The notes under the pieces: generated by a model | Database searches by the model: none | What the model was told of the DNA's origin: nothing | What the model saw: only the letters and a program-made list of their open reading frames with translations | Position numbers and translations under genes: made by a program | Assembly: GCA_029210465.1 (NCBI GenBank) | Contig: JARGDL010000014.1 | Span: forward strand, 32,453 to 96,452 | DNA from: Stygiobacter electus | Lineage (GTDB): Bacteria; Bacteroidota; Ignavibacteria; Ignavibacteriales; Melioribacteraceae | Length of the DNA stretch: 64,000 bases | Direction of reading: 5' to 3' | Shown here: positions 48,030-56,839 of the stretch, one piece after another | Position numbering within the stretch: position 1 is the first letter of the stretch | Layout: every line of letters starts with the position of its first letter

Positions 48030-48033
48030 CTAA
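48000..48033 (+). repeat. Right attachment repeat (attR)
   Basis: This is an exact 34-base copy of 36481-36514 in the same orientation, marking the right border of the island. It is embedded in the tRNA-like remnant that starts at 47973. Confidence 0.8.
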
Positions 48034-48052
48034 TAAGAAAATAAAACAATTT

Positions 48053-48105
48053 GTTAGAACATTTCGACAAAGTTAGAGAAGCCAGAGATTCAAATCCTTG
48101 AAAAA
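48053..48105 (+). pseudogene. Second, more decayed tRNA-like remnant
   Basis: GTTAGAACATTTCGACAAAG at 48053 and the following AGAGAAGCCAGAGATTCAAATCC match the remnant at 47974 base for base over about 47 positions with roughly ten substitutions, exactly 79 bases downstream. The T-loop TTCAA and the CGACAAAG core are kept; the 3' acceptor strand is lost. Confidence 0.55.
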
Positions 48106-48326
48106 ATCACTGAAAAACAACTTTTTTTTGAAATCATTTCCCAAAATACATTTCATAAAAATTAACTCGATATTTTAATAAAAAGGTTCTAATGTAATTC
48201 TTCTTTGTTATTTTTTTTCTTTTATAAAATCATGAATTGCTTAATTCTAAAAATGATAGTCTTAACAAATTAGGAAACTAAATATCATTATTAGTAAAAT
48301 TAAAACAATGAATCTAAAAAATAACT

Positions 48327-48731
48327 TTATATTCTTTGACAAACTACAACAGTACCTTTTTCTAAAGTAATTGTAAGCTTATTACCATTGACAGTAAATG
48401 TTCCAGTTGCTTTATATCCTGGCACATTTGATGGATCATTCCCTTGAATAGAACATGTTGTGCTTTGTAGTATAGTTGTATATTGATTACCATTCTTTGT
48501 GTATGAATATATTTTAGAACAAGAAGGAATTACCCAGCTTTCTGTAATTTTAGTTTCTGTGATATCATAAGTACCACCTGCACTTGATATATCGATTCCA
48601 TTTGTAGTAAGTATTTTCCATTTACCAATTACCGATTGAGAATCTGAATTAGCTGGATTATTATCTTTACTGCATCCTGAAATAATTAGTAATGAACAAA
48701 AAAGTGAATAATAAATTAAAATGGTTTTCAT
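48327..48731 (-). CDS. Small lipoprotein, lipocalin-like domain
   Basis: The 134-aa protein has a lipoprotein signal with lipobox IISGC at about residue 20, then a linker and VIGKWKILTTNGIDIS, the start typical of small lipocalin-like domains that build an eight-strand barrel (later ITESWVIPSC, TGTFTVNGNKLTITL). Such proteins are abundant and poorly known in Bacteroidetes relatives. It is the first gene past the island and is on the minus strand with the next two genes. Confidence 0.65.
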   Translation of the reverse strand: MKTILIYYSLFCSLLIISGCSKDNNPANSDSQSVIGKWKILTTNGIDISSAGGTYDITETKITESWVIPSCSKIYSYTKNGNQYTTILQSTTCSIQGNDPSNVPGYKATGTFTVNGNKLTITLEKGTVVVCQRI

Positions 48732-48768
48732 GTAGCCTCCATATGTAGATGCTTTTATGAATGTTTCT

Positions 48769-49296
48769 TTATTGAGTTACAGAAATTTTTGCAATTGGAA
48801 TTTGAGTCGATTTTGGATTTGTACCTTGCGGTCCTTCATTAAGTGTATAATTTGTTTTATCTCTAAAAGGATTTAAGATATAGGTAGATAAGTAATTATT
48901 GCTTGATGCATCTGTTGTTACATTTAGCTGAACACCAATATAATATTGACCTGGGGTTACGTTAGAAGGAATCGAAACTGGAATAGTTACAGTCGTATTA
49001 GAACCATTCTCCATACTACCAGAGCCGTATAAAGGACTCATAGCCCCATTAGATACATCCCCCAGCATTAAATATATTTTGCGAGTGTTAGAAGTTACTG
49101 ATACACTTACATTTACGCTGCTACCAATTTTAACAGAAGCATTGGCAGGTTGAGGTGAAACAGTTAGATGAGGAAAATTTGAATTACTGTTTCCAGTATC
49201 GTTATTGCTGATAGGATTACTCTTATCAGATTTACAGCTACTTAGAATAAATAATACAACAAAAAGAATAGCAAAGAATTTAATATTTTGTTTCAT
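48769..49296 (-). CDS. Lipoprotein of unknown function
   Basis: The 175-aa protein has a signal peptide with lipobox ILSSC at about residue 20 and a Ser/Asn-rich linker. The body, from about residue 45, has PHLTVSPQPANASVKIGSSVNVSVSV and IPVSIPSNVTPGQYYIGVQLN, the look of one or two Ig-like beta-sandwich repeats, which often serve as adhesion or stalk domains. No enzyme motif is seen. It lies 42 bases downstream of the FG-GAP protein gene in the same direction, so both may be expressed together. Confidence 0.6.
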   Translation of the reverse strand: MKQNIKFFAILFVVLFILSSCKSDKSNPISNNDTGNSNSNFPHLTVSPQPANASVKIGSSVNVSVSVTSNTRKIYLMLGDVSNGAMSPLYGSGSMENGSNTTVTIPVSIPSNVTPGQYYIGVQLNVTTDASSNNYLSTYILNPFRDKTNYTLNEGPQGTNPKSTQIPIAKISVTQ

Positions 49297-49338
49297 GGTT
49301 AATCCCTTTTATTGTTATGATTTTTTAATTATATAAGT

Positions 49339-51405
49339 TTATCGTAAGTAAACCATTTTTTTAGTTGATATAAAATTTGAATTAGCTCCTCTAAAAGTTA
49401 AAGTGTAAAAATAAATCCCACTCGAGAACCCACTTGCATTCCAACTTACTTTATATGTACCTGGTTTTAACTCTTCGTTAACAAGTGTTGCAACTTCTTG
49501 ACCAATAACATTATAAATTTTAAAAGTTACTAAACCTAATTCAGAGATATTAAAATCAAAATTTGTTTTTGGGTTAAATGGGTTAGGATAATTTTGCCCG
49601 AGGATAAATTGGCTCGGGGTTTCATTAACATGTTCTAATTCAGTAACTCCATCATATTCAAACACATAGACAGTTTTTTTCTCTAGCTGCGGAGTAAAGC
49701 TAATTGATGGTATATATTGAGAAACAAGAAGCTCGGCTTTTCCATTTCCATTAAAATCGTGCGCAAGTGCATAAGCTGGAAAGCGAACATTAGGAAGTGT
49801 ATCGATAATTTCACCATTAGCATTGATTACAAGAAAAATTGATCGAGAGTTCTTTTTGTCTATTCCCTGAACCACAAAGTCATTAATTGCGTCGCCGTTG
49901 CAATCAGCTGGAGCGTATCGTGCAATGCCTGTTGTAAAGGATAAGGAGAGTGCTGAAAAAAGATCAAGGGAAACGAAGTTAGAAGGAGCATGAGCTCCCG
50001 TGAACGAACGATAATCAAAAAAATTGAGTGAATCGTTTCTTGTCCAGACAGGTTTAAATCCACTACTTCCATCCACCAAACGAAGATTGGTGTACAGTGT
50101 TTTAATATCTTGACTTTTGTAAGTTCCAAGAATGTCACTGTGACCAATCTTACGAAAATCACCAACGGCAAGAGCGAAAAATTTAGGGTCAGACCATATA
50201 GGTGTTGTTCCTATGCCAAGATCATAAACAATTGTTCCAAATAACGGTCCGGTTATAATGATTTCTTTGTTTGATGTATTGTTGACATTATCAACAAAAA
50301 AAGATGTTCCAATAAAATTCTTTCCAGAAAGTCTATACTTCGTATTCAGGGAAGCATCGTAGATAACGAGGGTATCTATAACATGCCCTCCACCTATAAT
50401 GAGCTCTTTAGTTGGTTCACCGTCTACATTTTCAGGTTTTGCCCATAGTGTTCTCGAATAACCCAACGATCGAAGAAGTTCGAATTTTTTATTCGTTGCA
50501 TTCCATTTATACAAATTCGGGATATTGGAGACAGTGATAACAACTTCAGGTCTTCCATCGCTGTTTGCATCGTTGCATGTTGTGAACGCGGCACCAAATA
50601 CACTTGTTCGCTTGTCATCAATGGTATCAACCAACGCAAAGTTATCATAGACATACACCCGGTTGCCGCCTCCGCCAATGGGACCGCCATACGTTTCGGT
50701 GCCGAGAATTTCAAACAATCCGTTTCCCGTCAGATCAAAATTTGTTTTTGATTCTTCTAAGAATCCAATTGGGTAATAAAAAGCACGAACGCTAGTGCTA
50801 ACAGTACCTGTAAATAAATTTTGACCGGAAAATTTTTCGAGTACGCGAGTCTGTGTTGTTCCTAAGGGAGGTCCCGAGCCCCCAACCGCACTGCCATAAA
50901 ATACGATATGTTCTAGATCCGCTGATCCAGTCATTTGCATATTTGCCGTTTGTGTTCCTACAACAACTCGATGATACCCCATATCCACTATGGTAGCAAG
51001 AGGTTGGAACGATGTTGGAGAATAGTAGTAGGTTGTTACTCTCCCAATAGCTGTATCAAGAACAGACATGACTATTGCTTTTTTGCCGTTACCAATATCC
51101 ATAGCATTCCAACCTCCTTTAGTTGTGTATGCGTATAGACCGGGATTAAATGCATCTGCACTGTCACGTTGAAACAGCAGTTTAAAACGGGAACTTGATT
51201 TAACTAATGAAAATTTACCGGCTTTATTGTTTTCATCAATTATCTGATTACTGATGTTTGTCTGTGTTATCAAGGAGGTAGAGCTTATTACTTTCCACTG
51301 ACCATTTTCAAAAAAAGAATATAAAGCAGTTTGAGCATTTGAATTCATTGTTAGAATTTTTACAATTATTAAAATTAGGATCAATGATTTATAAAAAGGG
51401 TTCAT
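49339..51405 (-). CDS. Secreted FG-GAP/VCBS-type protein with type IX secretion sorting domain
   Basis: The 688-aa protein has a signal peptide (ending NSNAQ), then several FG-GAP-like repeats with calcium-type loops such as DSNSDGRPE, DLTGNGLFE, DCNGDAINDF and DFNGNGKAE, predicting a beta-propeller. The last 85 residues form a type A sorting domain (NYPNPFNPKTNFDF, FKIYNVIGQEVATLV, GIYFYTL), so the protein should cross the outer membrane through the type IX system and be anchored or released. The middle of the gene (about 50400-51130) is visibly richer in G+C than its surroundings. It lies downstream of a two-component system. Confidence 0.85.
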   Translation of the reverse strand: MNPFYKSLILILIIVKILTMNSNAQTALYSFFENGQWKVISSTSLITQTNISNQIIDENNKAGKFSLVKSSSRFKLLFQRDSADAFNPGLYAYTTKGGWNAMDIGNGKKAIVMSVLDTAIGRVTTYYYSPTSFQPLATIVDMGYHRVVVGTQTANMQMTGSADLEHIVFYGSAVGGSGPPLGTTQTRVLEKFSGQNLFTGTVSTSVRAFYYPIGFLEESKTNFDLTGNGLFEILGTETYGGPIGGGGNRVYVYDNFALVDTIDDKRTSVFGAAFTTCNDANSDGRPEVVITVSNIPNLYKWNATNKKFELLRSLGYSRTLWAKPENVDGEPTKELIIGGGHVIDTLVIYDASLNTKYRLSGKNFIGTSFFVDNVNNTSNKEIIITGPLFGTIVYDLGIGTTPIWSDPKFFALAVGDFRKIGHSDILGTYKSQDIKTLYTNLRLVDGSSGFKPVWTRNDSLNFFDYRSFTGAHAPSNFVSLDLFSALSLSFTTGIARYAPADCNGDAINDFVVQGIDKKNSRSIFLVINANGEIIDTLPNVRFPAYALAHDFNGNGKAELLVSQYIPSISFTPQLEKKTVYVFEYDGVTELEHVNETPSQFILGQNYPNPFNPKTNFDFNISELGLVTFKIYNVIGQEVATLVNEELKPGTYKVSWNASGFSSGIYFYTLTFRGANSNFISTKKMVYLR

Positions 51406-51508
51406 TTCTAACCTCTTTTATTTTTTAATGAACAATGAAAAACAACGGCAAGTATATTTATGCAAATAAGGAATCACAATACCAAAAAAGTAGTAATTTT
51501 ATAATGAA

Positions 51509-52156
51509 TTATTTTTGTTGGAGTTTTAGGACAGCTTCCATTCTTGATTGGACATGCAATTTTTCGTAGATGTTTCTGATATGAGTGCGGACAGTTTCAA
51601 CACTAATAAAAAGTAAAGCTGCTATTTCTTTATAACGGTAACCCATAGCAAGGTAATTTAATATTTCTTGTTCTCTTGGAGTAAGATTCTGTGTTTCATT
51701 ACTTGTTTTTTGTTCTTGAAATGAAAGAACTACTTTTCTTGCTATTTGACTGCTCATAGGAGAACCACCGTTATAAATATCTTTGATTGCATCTAACAAT
51801 TCTGTTGTTGCAGTTTTTTTTAGAATGTAACCAGTAGCTCCTGCTTTTAGTGATTTATAGATTGTGTCGTGATCTTCAAAGACTGTTAATACCATTATTT
51901 GTATGGATTTATTTGTTTCTTTTATTTTCTTAATGCACTCAATTCCAGACATACCGGGAAGATTTATATCCATTAAGATTACATCTGGTAAAACGTAATT
52001 TTTATCTTTCTTTTTTTGTAGAAAATCTTTTAAAAAATCTTCGCTGTTGGAATATTTAGCTAGACATAGAAAACCAGGTGATGAATTTATTAGATATGCT
52101 AAACCATTACGGATTTCATCATCATCTTCTACAATAACAACTTTTATTTCTTCCAT
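51509..52156 (-). CDS. NarL/LuxR-type response regulator
   Basis: The 215-aa protein has a receiver domain with VVIVEDDDEI, phosphoacceptor Asp in VILMDINLPGMSG and the conserved Lys in YILKKTATT, then a LuxR helix-turn-helix LTPREQEILNYLAMGYRYKEIAALLF...VETVRTHI (in family order). ATG 52156 is chosen; a TTG at 52168 would add four residues without a better ribosome site. It lies about 100 bases downstream of the histidine kinase gene and is its likely partner. Confidence 0.93.
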   Translation of the reverse strand: MEEIKVVIVEDDDEIRNGLAYLINSSPGFLCLAKYSNSEDFLKDFLQKKKDKNYVLPDVILMDINLPGMSGIECIKKIKETNKSIQIMVLTVFEDHDTIYKSLKAGATGYILKKTATTELLDAIKDIYNGGSPMSSQIARKVVLSFQEQKTSNETQNLTPREQEILNYLAMGYRYKEIAALLFISVETVRTHIRNIYEKLHVQSRMEAVLKLQQK

Positions 52157-52258
52157 TGGATATATCAAAAATGTTTATTTTTTTGTTCAAAGTTTGTTTT
52201 TATTATGAATCAGTTAATTACGAAAATAAAATAGAAATATAATTTCAGAACATAAATA

Positions 52259-54703
52259 CTACTTTAGTAGTATTTCGAATTTTAATTCTGTTCCGTGCCC
52301 GATTTCTGAATGAATTGATACTAATCCTCCACACTCTTTGATTCTCGATTGAATATTAATTAACCCGTTACCTTTTGGTTTCGAATTATTCATTTCAAAA
52401 CCAATCCCATCATCTTTAATTGAAATCGTAATTTTATTTTTAGTTAATGTAAAACTGAAATAAACATTTTTTGCATTTGAATGTTTTATGATGTTGTTAA
52501 ATGTTTCTTTGACAGCAAGAAAAATATTTCTTTTAAGTTCTGATTGTAAAGGTATATTAGAACTAATTTCACTAAATGCTATAGTACAGTTTATTCCTTT
52601 TGAATCAAATAGATCAGCGGCATATTCACGCAAATAGGCAGCAAGATTATCAAGTGAATCATTTTTAGGATTTATTGCCCATACAATTTCGCTGATATTA
52701 TCTACAACTTGTCTCGAAACTCTTGAGATTTTTTTTATTATTTCTTCTGTGCTTGATTTATGATCTATATCTCTAATTGCCAGTTCACTTAAAACAGCAA
52801 TTTGTGTAAGACTTGATCCTATTTCATCATGCATATCTTTTGATATTCTTTCTCGTTCCTTCTGAATTGCTTCCCTTCGTTCAATTTCGGCTTTGTAAAG
52901 TTCAGACATCTGTATAATTGTAGAAGATCGATTTGCAAGCAGTTTTAGTAATTCAATATCCTGTCTCGAAAATGGCCGCTGTGATTTTTTTTCTCCACAG
53001 GCAAAAAATCCAAAAATCTCACTTCTTCGTTCCTCAGACATTTCAACTTTTCTTATAAGAAATAACAATTCAATGTTTTTAAGTTCATCTGATAGTTGCC
53101 CAATTTTTGACGAAATTATGAAAGGATCATTTGATGTAATATCCTGAATGAAAGGATTCTTTATTACTTCTGTTTTCATCTCAGAATTATTTTTATGAAG
53201 ATTAGTTTTATCTGAATTGTCAGTATCTGGTGAGATTCTAAAAACTGCTTTATAGTTATCATCATTATCTCTAATAAAAAATTTGAAATTAGTGAAATGA
53301 AAAATGTTATCAATCTGTTGTCCAATTATTTCATAAAGATTAGGACTATTATAATTGTTAATTAAATTGCTTTCAAAATTTAATGCGGCTTCAGTAGGAT
53401 CATACGGCTCTCTATGAAAAATTACATCAATTTTTTTTTGAACAACTTCGCGAACTGGTATGAAAAGAATCGCTGAAAAAATAATACTTAATATTTTTGC
53501 AGTGTTTGTTTGAGCTTCAAAAAGTAATTCACCAAATGAAAAGAAAAAGAAATAACTTCCAACAATTAGTATAGTGAGAACTGTGTATTGCAAAGTTCTC
53601 TTAATTATAATTTCTATATCCCATAGTTTATATTTTAATATGGAGATAGAAAATGAAGTTAGAAAAATAGTAGTGCCTAATCCCCATATAGTTTCTCTTA
53701 AATAAGGTGTTTCATTATTGAGAGATTGAAAAAAGTCTTGAACAAAACCAAAAGCAGTTTCAGGTAATAAACCAAATATAATTCCAACCATTATCCATCT
53801 GTACTGGTTATGTTCAACGGTTCCTTTAATTGTAAGGAAGTTATAAACTGCTATAAAAATTGCAAACAAAAGACAGATACTCATCCACAAAATATCTATT
53901 GAGAGAATTCTAAAAACAAATAATGTATTTGCTGAATTAATTTGATTTAAAAATGATGAATGAGAAAAGAAACCAACAAGTGAAAGTAAAATCGAAACAG
54001 CGTAAATAATTTTTATAAGATATGGGAATCTTATAGCTATTTTATTTGGAGAGGGGAACATAAGTAGAAAATGGATAACCACTACACCAGAAAAGGGAAA
54101 AATTAAAAAATAAATTGCATCTCGTATAATTCCATAAAGTGAATTATTTAGGAAAACTGTTTCATTGAGACAAAAAGCAAACACATGTGTGAATATGAAA
54201 AATCTTTTTGCTGAATTATCATTTGGTTTTTTATAAAGAACAAATATCCCTATAAAAGTTACAAACACAATTAGCAAATAGTATGGTATAAAAAAGAAGG
54301 CAAATTTATTTAGTACTGATTTGAGTTTGACTGGAATAATTAAAGTTTTATCACCTCGTAAGACTTCTACATTAATAGTTTCTCCCGGAGAAAAATTGTC
54401 TAATGTAGTCCATATAAGTAAATCTTGATATGGAATTTTATTGAAGCTAATAATTTTATCACCTTGTCTAAATCCCAGTCGATAAGATTCTGAATTCTCA
54501 TTTGCGTTATAGACTATTCCATTTGATCCATATTCCCATAAAACTGGAAAATGTACACTATCATATCTACCTTTTAAATAAAGAAGACTTTCAATAATTA
54601 CTAACAAAGTAAATAACAAATAATGATATGGAAATTTCTTTGGAAAAGCAGGTAAAAAATTTCGAAGTTTATCTAGTACATGTAAAAAAATTTTATTTTG
54701 CAT
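52259..54703 (-). CDS. Membrane sensor histidine kinase with PDZ-like, multi-TM and GAF-like regions
   Basis: The 814-aa protein has one N-terminal membrane segment, a PDZ-like domain (about residues 50-115: SYRLGFRQGDKIISFNKIPYQD), around eight membrane helices, a GAF-like region, and a kinase core of the HisKA_3 type with KDMHDEIGSSLTQIAVLSE (phospho-His) and HATPase motifs NIIKHSNAKN, DDGIGFEM and GNGLINIQSRI. Such NarX/DesK-type kinases pair with LuxR-type regulators like the neighbouring gene at 51509. The signal sensed is unknown. A promoter must lie in the 386-base gap shared with the divergent ars operon. Confidence 0.9.
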   Translation of the reverse strand: MQNKIFLHVLDKLRNFLPAFPKKFPYHYLLFTLLVIIESLLYLKGRYDSVHFPVLWEYGSNGIVYNANENSESYRLGFRQGDKIISFNKIPYQDLLIWTTLDNFSPGETINVEVLRGDKTLIIPVKLKSVLNKFAFFFIPYYLLIVFVTFIGIFVLYKKPNDNSAKRFFIFTHVFAFCLNETVFLNNSLYGIIRDAIYFLIFPFSGVVVIHFLLMFPSPNKIAIRFPYLIKIIYAVSILLSLVGFFSHSSFLNQINSANTLFVFRILSIDILWMSICLLFAIFIAVYNFLTIKGTVEHNQYRWIMVGIIFGLLPETAFGFVQDFFQSLNNETPYLRETIWGLGTTIFLTSFSISILKYKLWDIEIIIKRTLQYTVLTILIVGSYFFFFSFGELLFEAQTNTAKILSIIFSAILFIPVREVVQKKIDVIFHREPYDPTEAALNFESNLINNYNSPNLYEIIGQQIDNIFHFTNFKFFIRDNDDNYKAVFRISPDTDNSDKTNLHKNNSEMKTEVIKNPFIQDITSNDPFIISSKIGQLSDELKNIELLFLIRKVEMSEERRSEIFGFFACGEKKSQRPFSRQDIELLKLLANRSSTIIQMSELYKAEIERREAIQKERERISKDMHDEIGSSLTQIAVLSELAIRDIDHKSSTEEIIKKISRVSRQVVDNISEIVWAINPKNDSLDNLAAYLREYAADLFDSKGINCTIAFSEISSNIPLQSELKRNIFLAVKETFNNIIKHSNAKNVYFSFTLTKNKITISIKDDGIGFEMNNSKPKGNGLINIQSRIKECGGLVSIHSEIGHGTELKFEILLK

Positions 54704-55089
54704 TTTAAATTCATTAAAGAGTGTGAACTACTGAATGATAAGCAGATGTAGTTTTCTCTTTGAATCCTTATGTTAATAAAAATTTTATAACTTAATTCTG
54801 CAATTTAATTTTTTGGTAATATATTATATTTTTTTTGAATTTCACATCATAAAATTTGAATTATACAACTGAAAAAATGTAATTAAATGAGTAAGGTGTT
54901 TTATTTTCAAAAGAAGTTATTAATTCCATACTTATATAAAAAATCATCACAATGATATTTGATTACAAATCTATTAACAATTCTAATTTCGTATTAAATA
55001 TTTTAAAAGATTTATTAATTGTAATTATAGAGTTGGATATATGCATTATACCGCATATATTTGTATGCAATAAATGGCATATAAAATAC
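54704..55089. other. Divergent regulatory region between the histidine kinase and arsR
   Basis: No gene is supported here if arsR starts at 55090. An in-frame ATG at 54952 would add 46 residues to ArsR, but these are hydrophobic, unlike the family, and cover the operators. The region holds the promoters of both flanking transcription units and the ArsR operators at 55037-55082; the rest is very AT-rich without a clear motif. Confidence 0.5.
55037..55081. promoter_or_regulatory. Two tandem ArsR-type palindromic operators
   Basis: ATATATGC (55037-55044) and GCATATAT (55053-55060) form a perfect 8-bp inverted repeat with an 8-base spacer. TATGC (55064-55068) and GCATA (55077-55081) repeat the same design with the same 8-base spacer, 24 bases further on. 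They end nine bases before the arsR ATG, so bound ArsR would block the operon promoter or its leader. Confidence 0.7.
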
Positions 55090-55488
55090 ATGGAAGCAAT
55101 AATTGAAAAATTCAAAGCCCTTTCTGATGAAACAAGACTTCGCATTTTAAACTTATTTCTAAAAAACGGAAAAAACCTCTGTGTTTGTGAACTTATGGAT
55201 GCTTTACAACTTCCACAGTATGCAATTTCAAAAGCGTTAACTATTATGAAAAATGCAGGACTTTTTACAACTGCAAAAGAAGGAACCTGGGTTTATTATA
55301 GACTGAATAAAGATATCCAGGAGAATAAGGCTCTTTTCAACTTTATTAATAATTATTTGTCCTCACCACTTTTAGACAAAGATGAGGAACGTTTGAACAA
55401 GAGATTATTGCTTCGTGAAAAAGACAAATGTGTTGTCGGAATAATCCCGGAAGAAGATCTTCTTAAACTTATTAAAGAAAAATTATAG
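55090..55488 (+). CDS. arsR: ArsR-family arsenic-responsive repressor
   Basis: The 132-aa winged-helix protein has KALSDETRLRILNLF and the metal site NLCVCELMDAL with Cys31 and Cys33, the CxC pair that binds arsenite and releases DNA in classical ArsR. QLPQYAISKALTIMKNAGL is the recognition helix region. The ATG at 55090 is chosen since it gives the normal length and lies just past two palindromic operators. It heads the arsenic operon (arsP follows 29 bases later). Confidence 0.92.
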   Translation: MEAIIEKFKALSDETRLRILNLFLKNGKNLCVCELMDALQLPQYAISKALTIMKNAGLFTTAKEGTWVYYRLNKDIQENKALFNFINNYLSSPLLDKDEERLNKRLLLREKDKCVVGIIPEEDLLKLIKEKL

Positions 55489-55517
55489 TTTGATTTCTTA
55501 TTAACGAAGGGAACAAA

Positions 55518-56822
55518 GTGGACTGGAAAAAACAGTATAAAAGTTTTTTATGGATACTAGGATTTTTTCTCTTTGCATACTTTATGCCGATTGAGAGTGA
55601 TTCTTTTAAAGGTGCAATATTATCTGCATTTGATCTTGCAAGAAGGTACGCACGGGAACATGTTTTACTCTGTTTGATCCCTGCTTTTTTTATTGCAGGA
55701 ACTATTGCTGTGTTTGTTAGTCAGGCAGCCGTAGTAAAATATTTTGGTGCTAAGACAAATAAATGGATAGCTTATTTGGTAGCTGCTGGATCGGGGACTA
55801 TTCTGGCGGTTTGTTCCTGCACAGTGTTGCCATTATTTTCAAGCATACATAAGCGAGGCGCAGGGTTAGGTTCAGCAATTGCATTTCTTTATTCTGGTCC
55901 GGCAATAAATATTCTGGCAATTATTTTAACAGCGAGAATACTTGGACTTGAGCTTGGAATTGCAAGAGTAATAGGTGCTGTGTCTTTTAGCGTAATCATC
56001 GGATTGATTATGGCTTTTATCTATCGAAAAGAAGAAAAAGAGAAAGAAGCTGCTAAACTTGCAATGCCGGAAGTTGAAGAACCAAGACCGCTTTGGCAAA
56101 CCGCATTACATTTTTTTATTCTTGTGGCAATTTTAGTTTTTGTTAATTGGGGAAAACCAGCAGATACTACTGAAGGTCTTTGGTATTTTATATTTGCCAA
56201 TAAATGGTTCATAACTTCAATCTTTGGAATTGGTTTCGCGCTCTCAATGATTTATATAATTCAGGTTAAAAAGCTTTATGTGGCAATAGGAACCGCAGCA
56301 GTTATTATATCTGGAATTATCTTTTATGGAAATCCAACAATCACTTTGCTTATAGCTGTTATTGCAACAACAGTTGCTTTAACATTTACAGATGGAGAAG
56401 CTAATCAGTGGCTTGGTGAAACCTGGGGATTTACAAAACAGATTATGCCGCTTCTTGGCGCAGGTGTTCTGGTTGCTGGATTTCTGCTAGGCTCACAAAA
56501 TAATAACAATGGTTTGATTCCAAATCAATGGATATCTGCTTTAGTCGGCGGCAATTCATTGTTCTCTAATTTTTTTGCATCTGTTACAGGTGCGTTTATG
56601 TATTTCGCTACTTTAACTGAGATACCGATTCTTCAGGGATTAATTAACAGTGGAATGGGCAAAGGTCCTGCACTTGCATTACTCTTAGCAGGTCCTGCTT
56701 TATCATTGCCAAATATGCTTGTAATTCGGGGAGTAATTGGTACACAAAAAACAGTTGTTTATGTAACCCTGGTTGTTGTAATGGCAACAATCAGCGGATT
56801 GATTTATGGATCATTATTTTAA
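55518..56822 (+). CDS. arsP: ArsP-type permease (organoarsenical/arsenite efflux)
   Basis: The 434-aa integral membrane protein belongs to the ArsP/DUF318 permease group: two repeated blocks of membrane helices, AVCSCTVLPLFSSIHKRGAG with the cysteine pair in the first block, FLYSGPAINILAIILT, and a matching second half (ALLLAGPALSLPNMLVIRG). Known ArsP proteins export trivalent organoarsenicals such as methylarsenite. The start is GTG at 55518 after a GAAGGGA ribosome site. It lies between arsR and arsC and gives the operon a second efflux route besides Acr3. Confidence 0.85.
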   Translation: MDWKKQYKSFLWILGFFLFAYFMPIESDSFKGAILSAFDLARRYAREHVLLCLIPAFFIAGTIAVFVSQAAVVKYFGAKTNKWIAYLVAAGSGTILAVCSCTVLPLFSSIHKRGAGLGSAIAFLYSGPAINILAIILTARILGLELGIARVIGAVSFSVIIGLIMAFIYRKEEKEKEAAKLAMPEVEEPRPLWQTALHFFILVAILVFVNWGKPADTTEGLWYFIFANKWFITSIFGIGFALSMIYIIQVKKLYVAIGTAAVIISGIIFYGNPTITLLIAVIATTVALTFTDGEANQWLGETWGFTKQIMPLLGAGVLVAGFLLGSQNNNNGLIPNQWISALVGGNSLFSNFFASVTGAFMYFATLTEIPILQGLINSGMGKGPALALLLAGPALSLPNMLVIRGVIGTQKTVVYVTLVVVMATISGLIYGSLF

Positions 56823-56839
56823 CAGCCGAAAGGAAATGA

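Larger units (their letters stand above)
36481..48033. mobile_element. Integrated genomic island in the tRNA gene
   Basis: The island spans about 11.5 kb between two exact 34-bp copies of the tRNA 3' end. It carries a tyrosine recombinase next to the intact tRNA, then a minus-strand cargo of DprA-like protein, Fic protein, adenine DNA methyltransferase and PLD-helicase, and a decayed IS256-like transposase at the right end. It has no visible replication, conjugation or phage structural genes, so it looks like a small defence island moved by its integrase or by a helper. Genes on both sides are ordinary chromosomal genes. The right repeat lies within a longer tRNA-like remnant, which leaves some doubt about the exact right border. 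Confidence 0.8.

Noticed and set aside
47806..48030. A 74-aa minus-strand reading frame starting MGPEGLEPPT
   Set aside because: This is the well-known false protein produced by reading the complement of a tRNA 3' end; it overlaps the tRNA-like remnant and the transposase.
54952..55089. 46-residue N-terminal extension of ArsR
   Set aside because: The added part is hydrophobic, has no ArsR family match and would be encoded by the operator DNA.
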